Below the pieces are notes generated by a model. It was not told where the DNA came from, did not search any database, and was given only the letters and a program-made list of their open reading frames with translations. Positions 35,806 through 45,882 of a stretch of DNA of 64,000 nucleotides are shown one piece after another; position 1 is the first letter of the stretch; every line of letters begins with the position of its first letter. The translations under genes were made by a program, and so were the position numbers. The DNA lies in NCBI GenBank assembly GCA_902494585.1, contig CABUUD010000002.1, forward strand, positions 1 to 64,000, read 5' to 3'. Source of the DNA: an uncultured Collinsella sp. Its GTDB lineage: Bacteria > Actinomycetota > Coriobacteriia > Coriobacteriales > Coriobacteriaceae.

Positions 35806-36828
35806 ATGGCACAGGAAGCGACCGCCAACGAGCAAAAGAAATTCAAAGTACCGCGCATCCCGGGTGACATCATGATCTACCCGATGATCGTCGGTCTTTT
35901 GCTCAATACCTTCTGCCCGCAGGTCTTCGAGATCGGCGGCTTCTTTACCGCCGCCTGCCGCGGCGGCTCCAACACCATCGTCGCCGCGATCTTGCTGTTT
36001 GTGGGCGCCGGCATCAGCTTTAAGTCCACGCCGGGTGCCATCAAGACCGGCATCGTTGTGCTGATTCCTAAGCTTGTGGTGGCAGCCGCGCTGGGTCTGG
36101 GTGTTGCGTATTTCTTTAACGACAACTTTTTGGGCCTGAGCTCGGTTTCCATCATCGGCGGCATTACGTTTTGCAACATGGCGCTCTACACGGGCATCAT
36201 GGGCGAGTTCGGCGACGAGTCCGAGCAGGGTGCCGTGGGCATCCTGTTTTTTACGGCCGGCCCCGCCGTCACCATGATCATCCTGGGCGTTTCGGGTCTT
36301 GCCAACATCCCGTTGGGCACCATCGTCGGCTCCATCCTGCCCCTTGTCATCGGTATGGTTCTGGGCAACCTCTTCCCGTTCATCAAGAACCTGCTGGTTC
36401 CCGGTGCCAATCCCGCGATTGCCGTCATCGGATTCCAGCTCGGTGCGTCCATGAGTCTTTCGAGCTTTATCACCGGCGGCATTTCGGGCATCCTGCTGGG
36501 CCTCATCACGCTCTTTATCGTCGGCCCCATCACCTTTGCGTTCGAGCGCCTGTGCGGTGGTAACGGCAAGGCGGCCGTTGCCTGCTCCACTATCGCCGGC
36601 ACGGCTATGACCACGCCGGTCGCCCTCGCCGAGGTCGCTCCGCGCTATGCCGAGCTTGCGCCCACCGCGTATGCGCAGATCGCCACCGCCGTCATCATCA
36701 CGGCAATCATGGCCCCGATTCTGACCGGCTGGGTCGACAAGAAGTTCTGCCAGGGCAAGGAGGATCTGTCGCCTGCCGGTGTCGAGGCCATCGAGGAGGC
36801 CGTCGCGACCGACATCGATGGCGAGTAG
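35806..36828 (+). CDS. kdgT: 2-keto-3-deoxygluconate permease
   Basis: 340 residues, about ten membrane helices. KdgT-family segments: RIPGDIMIYPMIVGLLLNTF, GGFFTAACRGGSNTIVA, and VLFTAGP-like FFTAGPAVTMI. In enterobacteria it imports KDG with protons. No KdgK, KdgA or uronate gene is adjacent, so the substrate is by family only. Start 35806 follows AATGGGGG. A strong terminator follows the gene. Confidence 0.85.
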   Translation: MAQEATANEQKKFKVPRIPGDIMIYPMIVGLLLNTFCPQVFEIGGFFTAACRGGSNTIVAAILLFVGAGISFKSTPGAIKTGIVVLIPKLVVAAALGLGVAYFFNDNFLGLSSVSIIGGITFCNMALYTGIMGEFGDESEQGAVGILFFTAGPAVTMIILGVSGLANIPLGTIVGSILPLVIGMVLGNLFPFIKNLLVPGANPAIAVIGFQLGASMSLSSFITGGISGILLGLITLFIVGPITFAFERLCGGNGKAAVACSTIAGTAMTTPVALAEVAPRYAELAPTAYAQIATAVIITAIMAPILTGWVDKKFCQGKEDLSPAGVEAIEEAVATDIDGE

Positions 36829-36873
36829 CAAGCGATACCCATCAATGATGCCGGCGTGCAACTCGCGCCGTTT

Positions 36874-36917
36874 GAGCGCCCGAACGAAAGCTGTCTTGCA
36901 GTGACGTTCGGGCGCTC
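36874..36917 (+). terminator. Terminator after kdgT
   Basis: A perfect 13-bp stem GAGCGCCCGAACG/CGTTCGGGCGCTC with an 18-base loop is followed by TGCTATTATT, a weak T-tract. Confidence 0.65.
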
Positions 36918-36955
36918 TGCTATTATTCCCCTTACCCCTGCGGAGTAGGGGGTGT

Positions 36956-38158
36956 TTGTTGTCCAGATTCGAATTGGGCGATTCTGATCACTTGGATATT
37001 GAAGGGATGGCGCTAGTGGTTAAGGCACTCAAGCTTGAGATATTCCTGCTGTGCATGATTATTCTTATCGGGCTTGCCGCACGAAGCCGCCGCTCCTTGT
37101 TCTCGAGCACCCAGCAGCTTTTGTTTAGCATGCTGGGCTACACGTCTGCTGCCTACATTTTCTTCGATATGATCTGGACGCTCTCGGACGGCGTGAGCAC
37201 TCCTGTAGGCATCACGGCTAACTGGATTTCCAACGCGGTTTCGTTTTCGCTGTTCGCCATCGCGTGCCTCATTTGGTTTTTCTATTCCGAGACGATGCAG
37301 GGCTCTCGCCTTTTGACCGCGCGCTATAGGGTGGCGCTCGTGACGTTGCCAACCGTATTGGTGGTCGTGCTGGCATTTACCAGCTACTGGACGCACACTA
37401 TGTTCTATATCGATGCGCAGGGCGTATATCGTCGCGGAGCGCTTTATATGATTCAACCTATCGTTAGCTACTGCTACGTCATATATACGTCCCTGCATGC
37501 CTTTATTCAGGCTCGAAAAGTCGAAAGTCTGCAAAAGAAGGCCATTTATCGCACTCTCGCCTTTTTTGCGGTTCCCGCTCTGGTGGGCGGTACCTTCCAG
37601 GTTTTGTTTTCGGTACCGGGCCTTTGCGTCGGTATAACGCTGAGCATCCTGCTGCTCTACATCATCTACCAGGAGCAGCTGATCTCGACCGATCCGTTGA
37701 CTGGCCTTAACAATCGCAACCGTTTTGAGACCTATATGCTGTCGCTGTTCTCGGGTGCCGACCAGGCCGATGATGTGTATCTGCTTATGATGGACGCCGA
37801 CGGCTTTAAGCAGATTAACGATCGCTATGGACATGTTGAGGGCGATCATGCGCTTCAGGTCATATCTGCTGCGCTCAAAGAAGTCTGCTCGGCGTCTGGT
37901 GGCTTTATCGCTCGTTATGGCGGTGATGAGTTCGTGGTACTTCAAAAGGCGACGGCGGAGCAGGACATCGTGCGTCTGTGTGCGGCAATCAGCGACGAGC
38001 TCGCTCGTGCTGAGGTGCCGTATGCATTGCGGATGTCCATCGGTTACGCGCGGGTCGGCGATAGTGTTGATACCTGGCAAGACTTACTTCGCGCTGCCGA
38101 TGCGGAGCTCTACCGCGTCAAGGCCGAGAAAAAGAAAGCCGGCGTCCAGATACGCTAG
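36956..38158 (+). CDS. Membrane-bound diguanylate cyclase (GGDEF)
   Basis: 400 residues. About six or seven membrane helices (20-235) form a sensor of unknown ligand. A C-terminal GGDEF domain follows: DPLTGLNNRNRFE, MMDADGFKQINDRYGH, and the intact signature RYGGDEFV. No RxxD inhibitory site precedes GGDEF. It should make c-di-GMP. The start TTG 36956 or the next TTG 36959 follows GGAGTAGGGGG; ATG 37007 lacks good spacing. Confidence 0.86.
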   Translation: MLSRFELGDSDHLDIEGMALVVKALKLEIFLLCMIILIGLAARSRRSLFSSTQQLLFSMLGYTSAAYIFFDMIWTLSDGVSTPVGITANWISNAVSFSLFAIACLIWFFYSETMQGSRLLTARYRVALVTLPTVLVVVLAFTSYWTHTMFYIDAQGVYRRGALYMIQPIVSYCYVIYTSLHAFIQARKVESLQKKAIYRTLAFFAVPALVGGTFQVLFSVPGLCVGITLSILLLYIIYQEQLISTDPLTGLNNRNRFETYMLSLFSGADQADDVYLLMMDADGFKQINDRYGHVEGDHALQVISAALKEVCSASGGFIARYGGDEFVVLQKATAEQDIVRLCAAISDELARAEVPYALRMSIGYARVGDSVDTWQDLLRAADAELYRVKAEKKKAGVQIR

Positions 38159-38259
38159 AAAAAAGGGGCGAACGCTTGCGTGCATGGTGGCCCTCGGCTC
38201 TCCGATGTACTCCATTAAACTAAAGTATATGAATCCCCTCTGCTAATAAGGGCAGCTCG

Positions 38260-39195
38260 TTAGACCTTTTTGGGTTTGTTGACGATGATGATGCCGCCGC
38301 AGACCAACAGTAGGGCAACGATGGCGGTAACGGGGCTCGTGCCAGCGCCCTCGCCGAGCAGCAGCGCGCTCAGCACCACACCAAAGACGGGGTTCATAAA
38401 TCCAAAGACCGAGACGCGACTAACGGGGTTGACGGCGAGCAGGCGGGACCACAGCGAGTACGCGACGGCGGAAATGAGTGCCATATAGATGATGAGTGCG
38501 ATGGCGGGGGCAATCGCCGTGGGGGAGAGCGCACCGCCCATCAAAAAGCCGATGGCGGTAAGGACCAAGCCACCGACTAAAAACTGCCAGCCGGCGAGCA
38601 AGACGCCGTCATGCTCGTGCGAGAAGATGCCAATCAGGCAGGTCGAAAGGGCACCCGCGACGGTGGAGGCTAGGATAAAGCCCTCGCCGTCGAGCGTAAA
38701 GCCAAAGGTGCCGTCCGCGCCCGAAAGGTTGACGAGCGCGACGCCGGCAAAGCCCAGCATACAGCCAAGCACCTTAGCCGTATCGAGCTTCTCAGTGCGA
38801 AACGCCAGGGCGGCAAAGAGGATTGCGAGGAAGTTGGCGCTGGCTTCGATGATGGAACTCGACATAGCACTTGCATGGGAGAGTCCCAGGTAGAAAAAGA
38901 AGTACTGCCCGATAGTCTGGAAGAGCGACAAGATGCAGATGGGCTTGATATCGCGCGCTTGCGGAACGAGTGGACGGCGTTGGGCCGCGCTCACGCCGAC
39001 AATGACCAGCATGCCGGCAAGGGTGAAGCGCAGACCCGCGAAGAGCAGCTGCGAGGCGCCGTCGTGCGAGGGAATGCCAAAGAGGCCGTAGCCGATCTTG
39101 ATGCAGGGGAAGGCGGAGCCCCAGAGCGCGCAGCAAACGAGACAGCCCAGGATGAGTCCGGGCGGGGTGGCGAGATACGGCTTGCGGCTTTCCAT
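38260..39195 (-). CDS. EamA/DMT-family exporter
   Basis: 311 residues, ten membrane helices in two EamA repeats. Segments such as CCALWGSAFPCIKIGY in the first repeat and GFMNPVFGVVLSALLLGE in the second are typical. Exports amino acids or other metabolites; the substrate is unknown. Start 39195 follows AGGAAGGA. The purL terminator lies between it and purL, so the two are separate units though both on the minus strand. Confidence 0.87.
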   Translation of the reverse strand: MESRKPYLATPPGLILGCLVCCALWGSAFPCIKIGYGLFGIPSHDGASQLLFAGLRFTLAGMLVIVGVSAAQRRPLVPQARDIKPICILSLFQTIGQYFFFYLGLSHASAMSSSIIEASANFLAILFAALAFRTEKLDTAKVLGCMLGFAGVALVNLSGADGTFGFTLDGEGFILASTVAGALSTCLIGIFSHEHDGVLLAGWQFLVGGLVLTAIGFLMGGALSPTAIAPAIALIIYMALISAVAYSLWSRLLAVNPVSRVSVFGFMNPVFGVVLSALLLGEGAGTSPVTAIVALLLVCGGIIIVNKPKKV

Positions 39196-39220
39196 GACGT
39201 CCTTCCTGTATGCGCGAAGC

Positions 39221-39257
39221 AAAAAAGAACCCGCCGCCGGGCGTGCCGGTGGCGGGT
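39221..39257 (-). terminator. Terminator of purL
   Basis: On the minus strand a 12-bp stem (39246-39257 with 39229-39240, one G-U) is followed by TCTTTTTTG. Good Rho-independent form. Confidence 0.88.
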
Positions 39258-39294
39258 GTTGTTACCCGAGGGGATTGTACCCGATGGGAAAGCT

Positions 39295-42200
39295 TTAAGC
39301 GAAGTAGGCTACGCCGCTCTCAAAGATCGGCATGAACTTATCGCCGGGGACATGCTCGGGCACGTTGCGGTACAGGTTGTCGCCACGACGCTCGGCATGG
39401 CCCATCTTGCCCAGGACGCGGCCGTCAGGGCTCGTGATGCCCTCGATGGCGAGTGCGGAGCCGTTGGGGTTGACGGAAAGGTCCATGCTGGGCTTGCCGT
39501 CCTCGCCCACGTACTGCGTGGCGACCTGGCCGTTGGCGATCAGCTGGGCGAGCACTTCGTCATTGGCGACAAAGCGGCCCTCGCCGTGGCTGATGGCGAC
39601 GGTGTAGGGGTCGTCCAGGCTGCACTGCGACAGCCACGGGGACAGGTTGGACGAGATACGGGTGCGCACCAGACGGCTCTGATGGCGACCGATGGTGTTG
39701 AACGTCAGCGTGGGCGCATCGGGCGTGGCGTCGACGATGTCGCCGTAGGGCACCAGACCGAGCTTGATCAGGGCCTGGAAGCCATTGCAGATGCCCAGTA
39801 TCAGACCATCGCGGGCCTTGAGCAGGTCGCGGACTGCCTCGGTGACCTCGGGAGCGCGGAAGAACGCCGTGATGAACTTGGCGGAGCCATCGGGCTCGTC
39901 GCCGCCCGAGAAGCCGCCGGGGATCATGACGATCTGGCTTGCACGGATGCGGCGGGCAAGCTCGTGGGTGCTCTCGGCGACGGCCTCGGGCGTGAGGTTG
40001 TTGATCACGAAGGTGTCGGCCTCGGCGCCGGCGGCGCGGAAAGCGCGGGCGCTATCGTACTCGCAGTTGTTGCCGGGGAACACGGGGATTACCACGCGCG
40101 GGCGGGCGATCTTGGCGCCGCCGTACACGTGGATATCCTTGGCACGGAAGTCGATGGTCTCGACCTCGGCGGTCTCGCCGGCGCTGCGGTAGGCAAAGAC
40201 GCCCTCGATGCCGCTCTCCCAGGCCTCCTGGAGCTCGGAGAGCTCGATGACCTCGGAGCCGGTATCGATGACATAGCCCTCGACGGTGGTGCCCAGGGGC
40301 TCGACGACAACGCCGTCGACGACCTCGGGCAGCTCGGCATCCTCGGCGAGCTCGACGATAAAGCTGCCATAGAGCGGGGTGAAGAGGCTCTCCACGTCCA
40401 CATCCTCGGCAAGCTCGATACCGATCTGGTTGCCGACGCACATCTTAAAGAGGCTCTCGGCGCCGCAGCCGTAGCCGGGCGTGGAGACGGCCAGGGCGTC
40501 GCCAGTGGCGGTGAGCGCCTCGACGGCGTCAAATGCGGCGAGCAGCTGCTGGGCATCGGGACGGTAGTCCTGGCCATAGGTGGCGGGGGCGATGCGGACG
40601 ACGCGGTGCGTAAGGCCCTTGAACTCGGGGGAGACGGCGCGGGCCGCCTTGCCCACGGCGACAGCGAAGCTGATCAGGGTCGGCGGAACGTTGAGCTCGC
40701 CGGCCTCGTCCTCAAACGAACCGCTCATGGAGTCCTTGCCGCCGATGGCGCCGGCACCCAGGTCGACCTGGGCCATAAGGGCGCCTAGGACGGCTGCCAT
40801 GGGCTTGCCCCAGCGCTCGGCCTCGGTGCGCAGACGCTCGAAGTACTCCTGGAAGGAGAGGTAGGCGCGCTTGTGCTCAAAGCCTGCGGCCACGAGCTTG
40901 GCGATGGACTCGACCACGGACAGGTAGGCGCCCGCAAACTGGTCGGCCTCCATCAGATAGGGGTTAAAGCCCCATGCCATAGCGCTCGCCGTGGTGGTCT
41001 CACCGTCCACGGGGAACTTGGCGACCATGGCAGAGCTCGGGGTGAGCTGCGTCTTGCCGCCAAAGGGCATGAGCACGGTCCCGGCGCCGATGGTGGAGTC
41101 GAAGCGCTCGGAAAGGCCCTTGTTGGAGGCGACGTTAAGATCGGTGACGAGCGAGGTCATGCGCTCGGCAAGCGTGGTGCCGGCCCAGCTGGGCTGCCAC
41201 ACGCTGCGGGCGCAGACGTGGGCGACCTGGTGCTTGGGCGCACCGTTGGAGTTGAGGAACTCGCGGGACAGATCGACGATGGCGACGCCATTCCATGCCA
41301 TGCGCATGCGCGGCTCGGCGGTAACCTCGGCGATGACGGTTGCCTCCAGGTTCTCCTCGGCGGCGTAGCCCATGAACTCCTCGACGTCACCGTCGGCGAC
41401 GGCGCAGGCCATGCGCTCCTGGGACTCAGAGATAGCGAGCTCGGTGCCGTCCAAGCCGTCGTACTTCTTGGTCACGGTATCAAGGTCGACATACAGGCCA
41501 TCGGCAAGCTCGCCCACGGCGACCGAGACGCCGCCGGCGCCAAAGTCGTTGCAGCGCTTGATCAGACGGCAGGCATCGCCGCGGCGGAACAGACGCTGCA
41601 GCTTGCGCTCGACCGGGGCGTTGCCCTTCTGGACTTCGGCACCCGAGGTCTCGATTGACTCGGTGTTCTGGGTCTTGGAGGAGCCGGTGGCGCCACCGAT
41701 GCCGTCACGGCCAGTGCGGCCGCCCAGCAGGATGATCTTGTCGGTGGGGGCGGGGCACTCGCGGCGCACGTGGTTTGCCGGGGTAGCGCCCACAACGGCG
41801 CCGACCTCCATGCGCTTGGCCACGTAGCCGGGGTGATAGAGCTCGTTGACCTGGCCGGTGGCAAGGCCGATCTGGTTGCCGTAGCTGGAGTAGCCGGCGG
41901 CAGCGGTGGTTACGAGCTTGCGCTGCGGCAGCTTGCCCTCGAGCGTCTCGGAAACCGGGACGGTGGGGTCGCCGGCGCCGGTGACGCGCATGGCTTGGTA
42001 CACATAGCTGCGGCCCGAGAGCGGGTCGCGGATGGCGCCGCCCACGCAGGTGGCGGCACCGCCGAAGGGCTCGATCTCGGTCGGGTGGTTATGGGTCTCG
42101 TTCTTAAAGAGGAACAGCCAGTCCTGGTCCTCGCCATCGACATCGACCTTTACCTTGACGGTGCAGGCGTTGATCTCCTCGGACTCATCGACATCGGTCA

Positions 42201-43041
42201 TGACGCCGGTCTTCTTGAGGTACTTGGCGCCGATGGTGCCCATGTCCATGAGGCAGACGGGCTTGGCGTCGCGGCCGAGCTCGTGGCGCATCTCCATGTA
42301 GCGGTCGAAGGCCTGCTGCACCACGGCGTTGTCGATCGTCACGTCATCCAGGACGGTGCCGAAGGTGGTGTGGCGGCAGTGGTCGGACCAATAGGTGTCG
42401 ATCACGCGGATCTCGGTGATGGTGGGGTCGCGATCCTCATCGCGGAAGTACTGCTGGCAGAAGGCAATGTCCGCCTCGTCCATAGCAAGGCCGCGATCGG
42501 CGATAAAGGTGGCAAGGCCGGCCTCGTCGAGCTCGCGGAAGCCGTCGAGCACCTCGACGGGTTGGGGCTCGGGCGTCTCCATGTACAGCGTCTCGGGCAA
42601 GTCGAGCGAGGCGATGCGCGCCTCGACGGGGTTCACCACGTAGTGCTTGATGGCCTTGATGGCGGCTTCGTCCAGAGCGCCCGAGATCATATAGACCTTG
42701 GCGGAGCGCACGGCGGGGCGCTCGCCCTGGCTGATGAGCTGCACGCACTCGCTGGCGGAGTCGGCGCGCTGGTCAAACTGGCCAGGCAGGAATTCGACGG
42801 CAAAGACGGCGCCATCGCTTGCGGGGAGCTCGTCGTAGGTCACATCGACCTGGGGCTCGCTAAAGACGGTCGGCACGCAGGAGCGGAAAAGCTCCTCGTC
42901 GATGCCCTCGACGTCGTAGCGGTTGATGATCCTCAGGGCCTCGATGCCCTTGATGCCGAGAATCTCGGTCAGCTCGCCCTTGAGCTGCTGAGCCTCGACG
43001 TCGAACCCGGGTTTCTTCTCCACGTAGATACGAGAGACCAT
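39295..43041 (-). CDS. purL: Phosphoribosylformylglycinamidine synthase, long single chain
   Basis: 1248 residues. Converts FGAR with glutamine and ATP to FGAM in purine synthesis. The long fused form joins an N-terminal PurS-like part, the AIR-synthase-like catalytic halves (KNETHNHPTEIEPFGGAAT, GGRTGRDGIGGATGSS, NDFGAGGVSVAVGELADG) and a C-terminal glutaminase (IPGGFSGGDE, GICNGFQALI with the nucleophile Cys). The length fits the clostridial-type single-chain enzyme. Start 43041 follows GGCAGGAA; the upstream in-frame extension has no site. It stands apart from other pur genes. Confidence 0.95.
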   Translation of the reverse strand: MVSRIYVEKKPGFDVEAQQLKGELTEILGIKGIEALRIINRYDVEGIDEELFRSCVPTVFSEPQVDVTYDELPASDGAVFAVEFLPGQFDQRADSASECVQLISQGERPAVRSAKVYMISGALDEAAIKAIKHYVVNPVEARIASLDLPETLYMETPEPQPVEVLDGFRELDEAGLATFIADRGLAMDEADIAFCQQYFRDEDRDPTITEIRVIDTYWSDHCRHTTFGTVLDDVTIDNAVVQQAFDRYMEMRHELGRDAKPVCLMDMGTIGAKYLKKTGVMTDVDESEEINACTVKVKVDVDGEDQDWLFLFKNETHNHPTEIEPFGGAATCVGGAIRDPLSGRSYVYQAMRVTGAGDPTVPVSETLEGKLPQRKLVTTAAAGYSSYGNQIGLATGQVNELYHPGYVAKRMEVGAVVGATPANHVRRECPAPTDKIILLGGRTGRDGIGGATGSSKTQNTESIETSGAEVQKGNAPVERKLQRLFRRGDACRLIKRCNDFGAGGVSVAVGELADGLYVDLDTVTKKYDGLDGTELAISESQERMACAVADGDVEEFMGYAAEENLEATVIAEVTAEPRMRMAWNGVAIVDLSREFLNSNGAPKHQVAHVCARSVWQPSWAGTTLAERMTSLVTDLNVASNKGLSERFDSTIGAGTVLMPFGGKTQLTPSSAMVAKFPVDGETTTASAMAWGFNPYLMEADQFAGAYLSVVESIAKLVAAGFEHKRAYLSFQEYFERLRTEAERWGKPMAAVLGALMAQVDLGAGAIGGKDSMSGSFEDEAGELNVPPTLISFAVAVGKAARAVSPEFKGLTHRVVRIAPATYGQDYRPDAQQLLAAFDAVEALTATGDALAVSTPGYGCGAESLFKMCVGNQIGIELAEDVDVESLFTPLYGSFIVELAEDAELPEVVDGVVVEPLGTTVEGYVIDTGSEVIELSELQEAWESGIEGVFAYRSAGETAEVETIDFRAKDIHVYGGAKIARPRVVIPVFPGNNCEYDSARAFRAAGAEADTFVINNLTPEAVAESTHELARRIRASQIVMIPGGFSGGDEPDGSAKFITAFFRAPEVTEAVRDLLKARDGLILGICNGFQALIKLGLVPYGDIVDATPDAPTLTFNTIGRHQSRLVRTRISSNLSPWLSQCSLDDPYTVAISHGEGRFVANDEVLAQLIANGQVATQYVGEDGKPSMDLSVNPNGSALAIEGITSPDGRVLGKMGHAERRGDNLYRNVPEHVPGDKFMPIFESGVAYFA

Positions 43042-43225
43042 TGGTTCCTGCCTTCCTGATCGGTTGGGCGTACGGTACGGTATGCGGCAGCGGTCGGTTT
43101 GCGGGGTCTGCCCTGCGGTCGCCTTGAGCCACATGTTTGTAAACCTCACTATGATACGACAGCTCGCGGCGCGTTGAGGACGGCGAGGGTGCTACAGTGA
43201 TGCGCAAACAAGAGAAAGGCATCAC

Positions 43226-44788
43226 ATGGCATTCGTTTCACTCGCCATCATCGCGCTCGTGGCCTTTGCAAGCCCCTTCATCGCCTCGGCGATTCCCGGA
43301 AAGCCCGTTCCCGAGACGGTCTTTTTGCTCGTGTTCGGCGCGGTGCTGGGACCCCATATGCTCGGCGTCATCCATGTAGATGCCGAGGTCTCGCTCGTGT
43401 CAGAGCTCGGTCTGGCATTTTTGTTCCTGCTTGCCGGCTTTGAGATCGATCCCAAGAACATCACGGGCGTCGAGGGCCGCTACGGTATGGCCACGTGGGC
43501 TGTCACATTTTGTATCGCCTGGCTTGCCGTGCGCTTTACCCCGTGGTTCTCGGTCAGCCATTTCGACGGTATCGCCGTGACGCTCGCCTTGACCTCGACG
43601 GCGCTTGGGGCGCTCATGCCCATCTTGCGCGAGCGGTTGCTTGCCGGAACGCGCGTCGGTGATTCGATTCTTGCCTATGGTACGTGGGGCGAGCTCGGCC
43701 CCGTGCTCGCCATGTCGGTACTGCTGTCTGCCCGTACGGGCATCGAGACGCTGCTGATCTTGGGCTTATTTGCCGCCGTGTGCGTGCTGCTTGCCGTGGT
43801 CCCCAGCCGCTCCAAACGCGTCGGCAGCCGCTTCTTTGCGTTTGTCGAGGAGCGCGCCGATACCACGTCGCAGACGTTCGTACGCCTGACAGTGCTTATT
43901 TTGGTCACGCTCGTGGCGTTCTCGGCCATCTTTAGCCTCGATATCGTATTGGGCGCTTTTGCCGCCGGCTTTGTCCTGCGCTATATCATCCCCGAGGGCA
44001 ACCATACGCTTGAGACCAAGCTCGACGGCCTGGCCTACGGCTTTTTGATCCCGGTGTTCTTTACCGTGTCGGGCGCTAAGATCGACCTGACGGCCGTGGT
44101 GTCGCGCCCCGGGCTGCTCGTGGGCTTTATCTTGGCGCTGCTGATCATTCGTGCCGTGCCCATTCTCATCTCTATGAGCATTTGTCCCGTGACGCGCGAT
44201 GTGTCGGCGTATGGCCGCATTACCGTGGCGCTCTACTGCACCACGGCGCTGCCGATCATCGTTGCCGTAACGAGCGTGGCCGTCAACGCGGGCGCGCTGT
44301 CGCAAGATATTGCGTCGGTCATGGTTGCCGCCGGTGCCATCACGGTGTTCTTGATGCCATTGCTCGCGCAGCTCTTCTACCGCGTGGTCGACGCCGCGCC
44401 GGTCGCCGCCGTGGCAGAGGTTGCCGAGCATCCATCCGATGCACTTGACATCCTGCGCGCCCATCACGATTTGGCGAGCCTGCTCGCACGCGAGCACGAG
44501 CTGCTGACCTCGCATGGCCATGGTCGCGTATTCGAGGGCCTGCCTACGCTCGATACGATTGCCGAGCGTCTTTCCGCCGAGGCGGCGAGCGGCCACATCG
44601 ATGCCCGCATCGTGGACGCGGCGCGTCTTCTTGCCGATAAGACCTATGGTGATGAGGTTGACCCGTCCGAGCTGACTCCGCGTGAGCGCCGCCGCCTTGA
44701 GCGCGCCAAGCTCGCCGTACACGAATACCGCCGCCGCATGCTGGAGCTCTACGCGCGCGATGAAGCCCAGGACGACGACGGCAAGTAG
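43226..44788 (+). CDS. Kef/CPA2-type cation:proton antiporter
   Basis: 520 residues. About 12 membrane helices (1-385) with antiporter features: FGAVLGPHMLG, LGLAFLFLLAGFEIDP, and LTSTALGALMPILRE. The last 130 residues are hydrophilic and helical, not an obvious TrkA-N or USP domain. Exchanges Na+ or K+ for protons. GAGAAAGG precedes the ATG. Divergent from purL with a 184-base shared gap. Confidence 0.85.
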   Translation: MAFVSLAIIALVAFASPFIASAIPGKPVPETVFLLVFGAVLGPHMLGVIHVDAEVSLVSELGLAFLFLLAGFEIDPKNITGVEGRYGMATWAVTFCIAWLAVRFTPWFSVSHFDGIAVTLALTSTALGALMPILRERLLAGTRVGDSILAYGTWGELGPVLAMSVLLSARTGIETLLILGLFAAVCVLLAVVPSRSKRVGSRFFAFVEERADTTSQTFVRLTVLILVTLVAFSAIFSLDIVLGAFAAGFVLRYIIPEGNHTLETKLDGLAYGFLIPVFFTVSGAKIDLTAVVSRPGLLVGFILALLIIRAVPILISMSICPVTRDVSAYGRITVALYCTTALPIIVAVTSVAVNAGALSQDIASVMVAAGAITVFLMPLLAQLFYRVVDAAPVAAVAEVAEHPSDALDILRAHHDLASLLAREHELLTSHGHGRVFEGLPTLDTIAERLSAEAASGHIDARIVDAARLLADKTYGDEVDPSELTPRERRRLERAKLAVHEYRRRMLELYARDEAQDDDGK

Positions 44789-44826
44789 CAAGGAATGTCG
44801 GGATACGGGTTCCGTCCAAATAATAG

Positions 44827-44868
44827 AAGGCGCGCTGCCTGCGGTTGATGCGGACAGCGCGCCTTTTG
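44827..44868 (+). terminator. Terminator after the antiporter
   Basis: An 11-bp stem AAGGCGCGCTG/CAGCGCGCCTT with a 17-base loop runs into TTGCG. It may serve both this gene and the convergent SDR gene. Confidence 0.65.
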
Positions 44869-44909
44869 CGTTGAACTCTGTTGAGGTTCGAAGCCGAAAC
44901 TTTCGACCT

Positions 44910-45659
44910 TTAGGAGCGGGCTGCTCCGTCGACGGGGAGGATGGCGCCCGTGACATAGGAGGACATGTCGCTCGCAAGGAAAACGAAGGCGTTGGCAACG
45001 TCCTCGGGCTCGCCCATGCGACCGAGCGGAATAGTGGCGATGATGGGCTTGATGACCTCTTCGGGCAGGTTGGCGACCATATCGGTCTTGGTTACGCCTG
45101 GGGCAACGGCGTTGACGCGAATGCCCATGGGGGCGAGCTCGCGCGAGAGCGACAGGACCATGCCGTTGACGGCAAACTTAGACGTGGGGTAGCCGACGCC
45201 AGAGGGCTGGCCGTACTTGGCGACCATCGAGCTTGTGGTAGTGATGGTGCCGCCGTGGCCGGCCTCGGTCATGATCTTGGTGGCAGCCTGGTGACCGTTA
45301 AAGACGGCGACGACGTTGAGGTCCATAACTTTGGCGAACTCCTCGGCTGTATAGTCCAAAAGGGGTGAGCGCTGGGAGATTCCGGCGTTGTTGACGACCG
45401 TATCGAGACCGCCCATATCGGCTGCAGCCTGGGTAAAGGCCTCGGTCACGGCTTCGAGTGAGGTGAGGTCGCAGGAGCGACCCCAGACCTTGGCGTCGGG
45501 ATAGACGGCTGTCAGCTTCTCAACGGCCGCATCGGCGGTCTCCTGACGCGAGCCAAAGACGGTGACGGTGGCACCCTCCTCGATAAAGCGGCAGGCGATG
45601 GCATAGCCGATACCGCGCGTGCCTCCGGTGATGATTGCTTTCTTGCCCTCGAGCAACAT
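44910..45659 (-). CDS. Short-chain dehydrogenase/reductase, FabG-like
   Basis: 249 residues. SDR motifs: TGGTRGIG cofactor loop (11-18), NNAG, the catalytic Ser in TTTSSMVA, and YPTSK. The end TGAILPVDGAARS is like FabG. It may act in fatty acid elongation or on another ketone; no fab genes are near, so the role is open. Start 45659 follows GGAGG. Confidence 0.86.
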   Translation of the reverse strand: MLLEGKKAIITGGTRGIGYAIACRFIEEGATVTVFGSRQETADAAVEKLTAVYPDAKVWGRSCDLTSLEAVTEAFTQAAADMGGLDTVVNNAGISQRSPLLDYTAEEFAKVMDLNVVAVFNGHQAATKIMTEAGHGGTITTTSSMVAKYGQPSGVGYPTSKFAVNGMVLSLSRELAPMGIRVNAVAPGVTKTDMVANLPEEVIKPIIATIPLGRMGEPEDVANAFVFLASDMSSYVTGAILPVDGAARS

Positions 45660-45817
45660 GGTGCCTCCATTCTTCGGGGGTGGACGTACGCAGCACAGGA
45701 TAGCGGCGGACAAAAGCAAACATGTCTGCTTATCGGTGAGCGGTATCCCTGGTTGACACCGAACGGTCAAATTGTTCAAACGCGGATCGCGTCAATGCGC
45801 CCCGAGCGTGCAAATAA

Positions 45818-45851
45818 AAGGGCTCCCGTCCAAGACCAGACGGGAGCCCTT
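45818..45851 (-). terminator. Terminator of hom
   Basis: On the minus strand a perfect 13-bp stem with an 8-base loop is followed by TTATTTG. Lies just after the hom stop codon. Confidence 0.85.
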
Positions 45852-45882
45852 CGAGCAAATGCGTTGTGGGGTGTAAACCGAA

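Noticed and set aside
38875..40788. A 637-codon plus-strand frame across the exporter and purL 3' part
   Set aside because: Spans the purL terminator and the exporter start, is antisense to both, and has shadow-type composition.
41770..43059. A 429-codon plus-strand frame inside purL
   Set aside because: It is antisense to conserved PurL sequence, and its translation is low-complexity Val/Gly/His-rich with no family motif.
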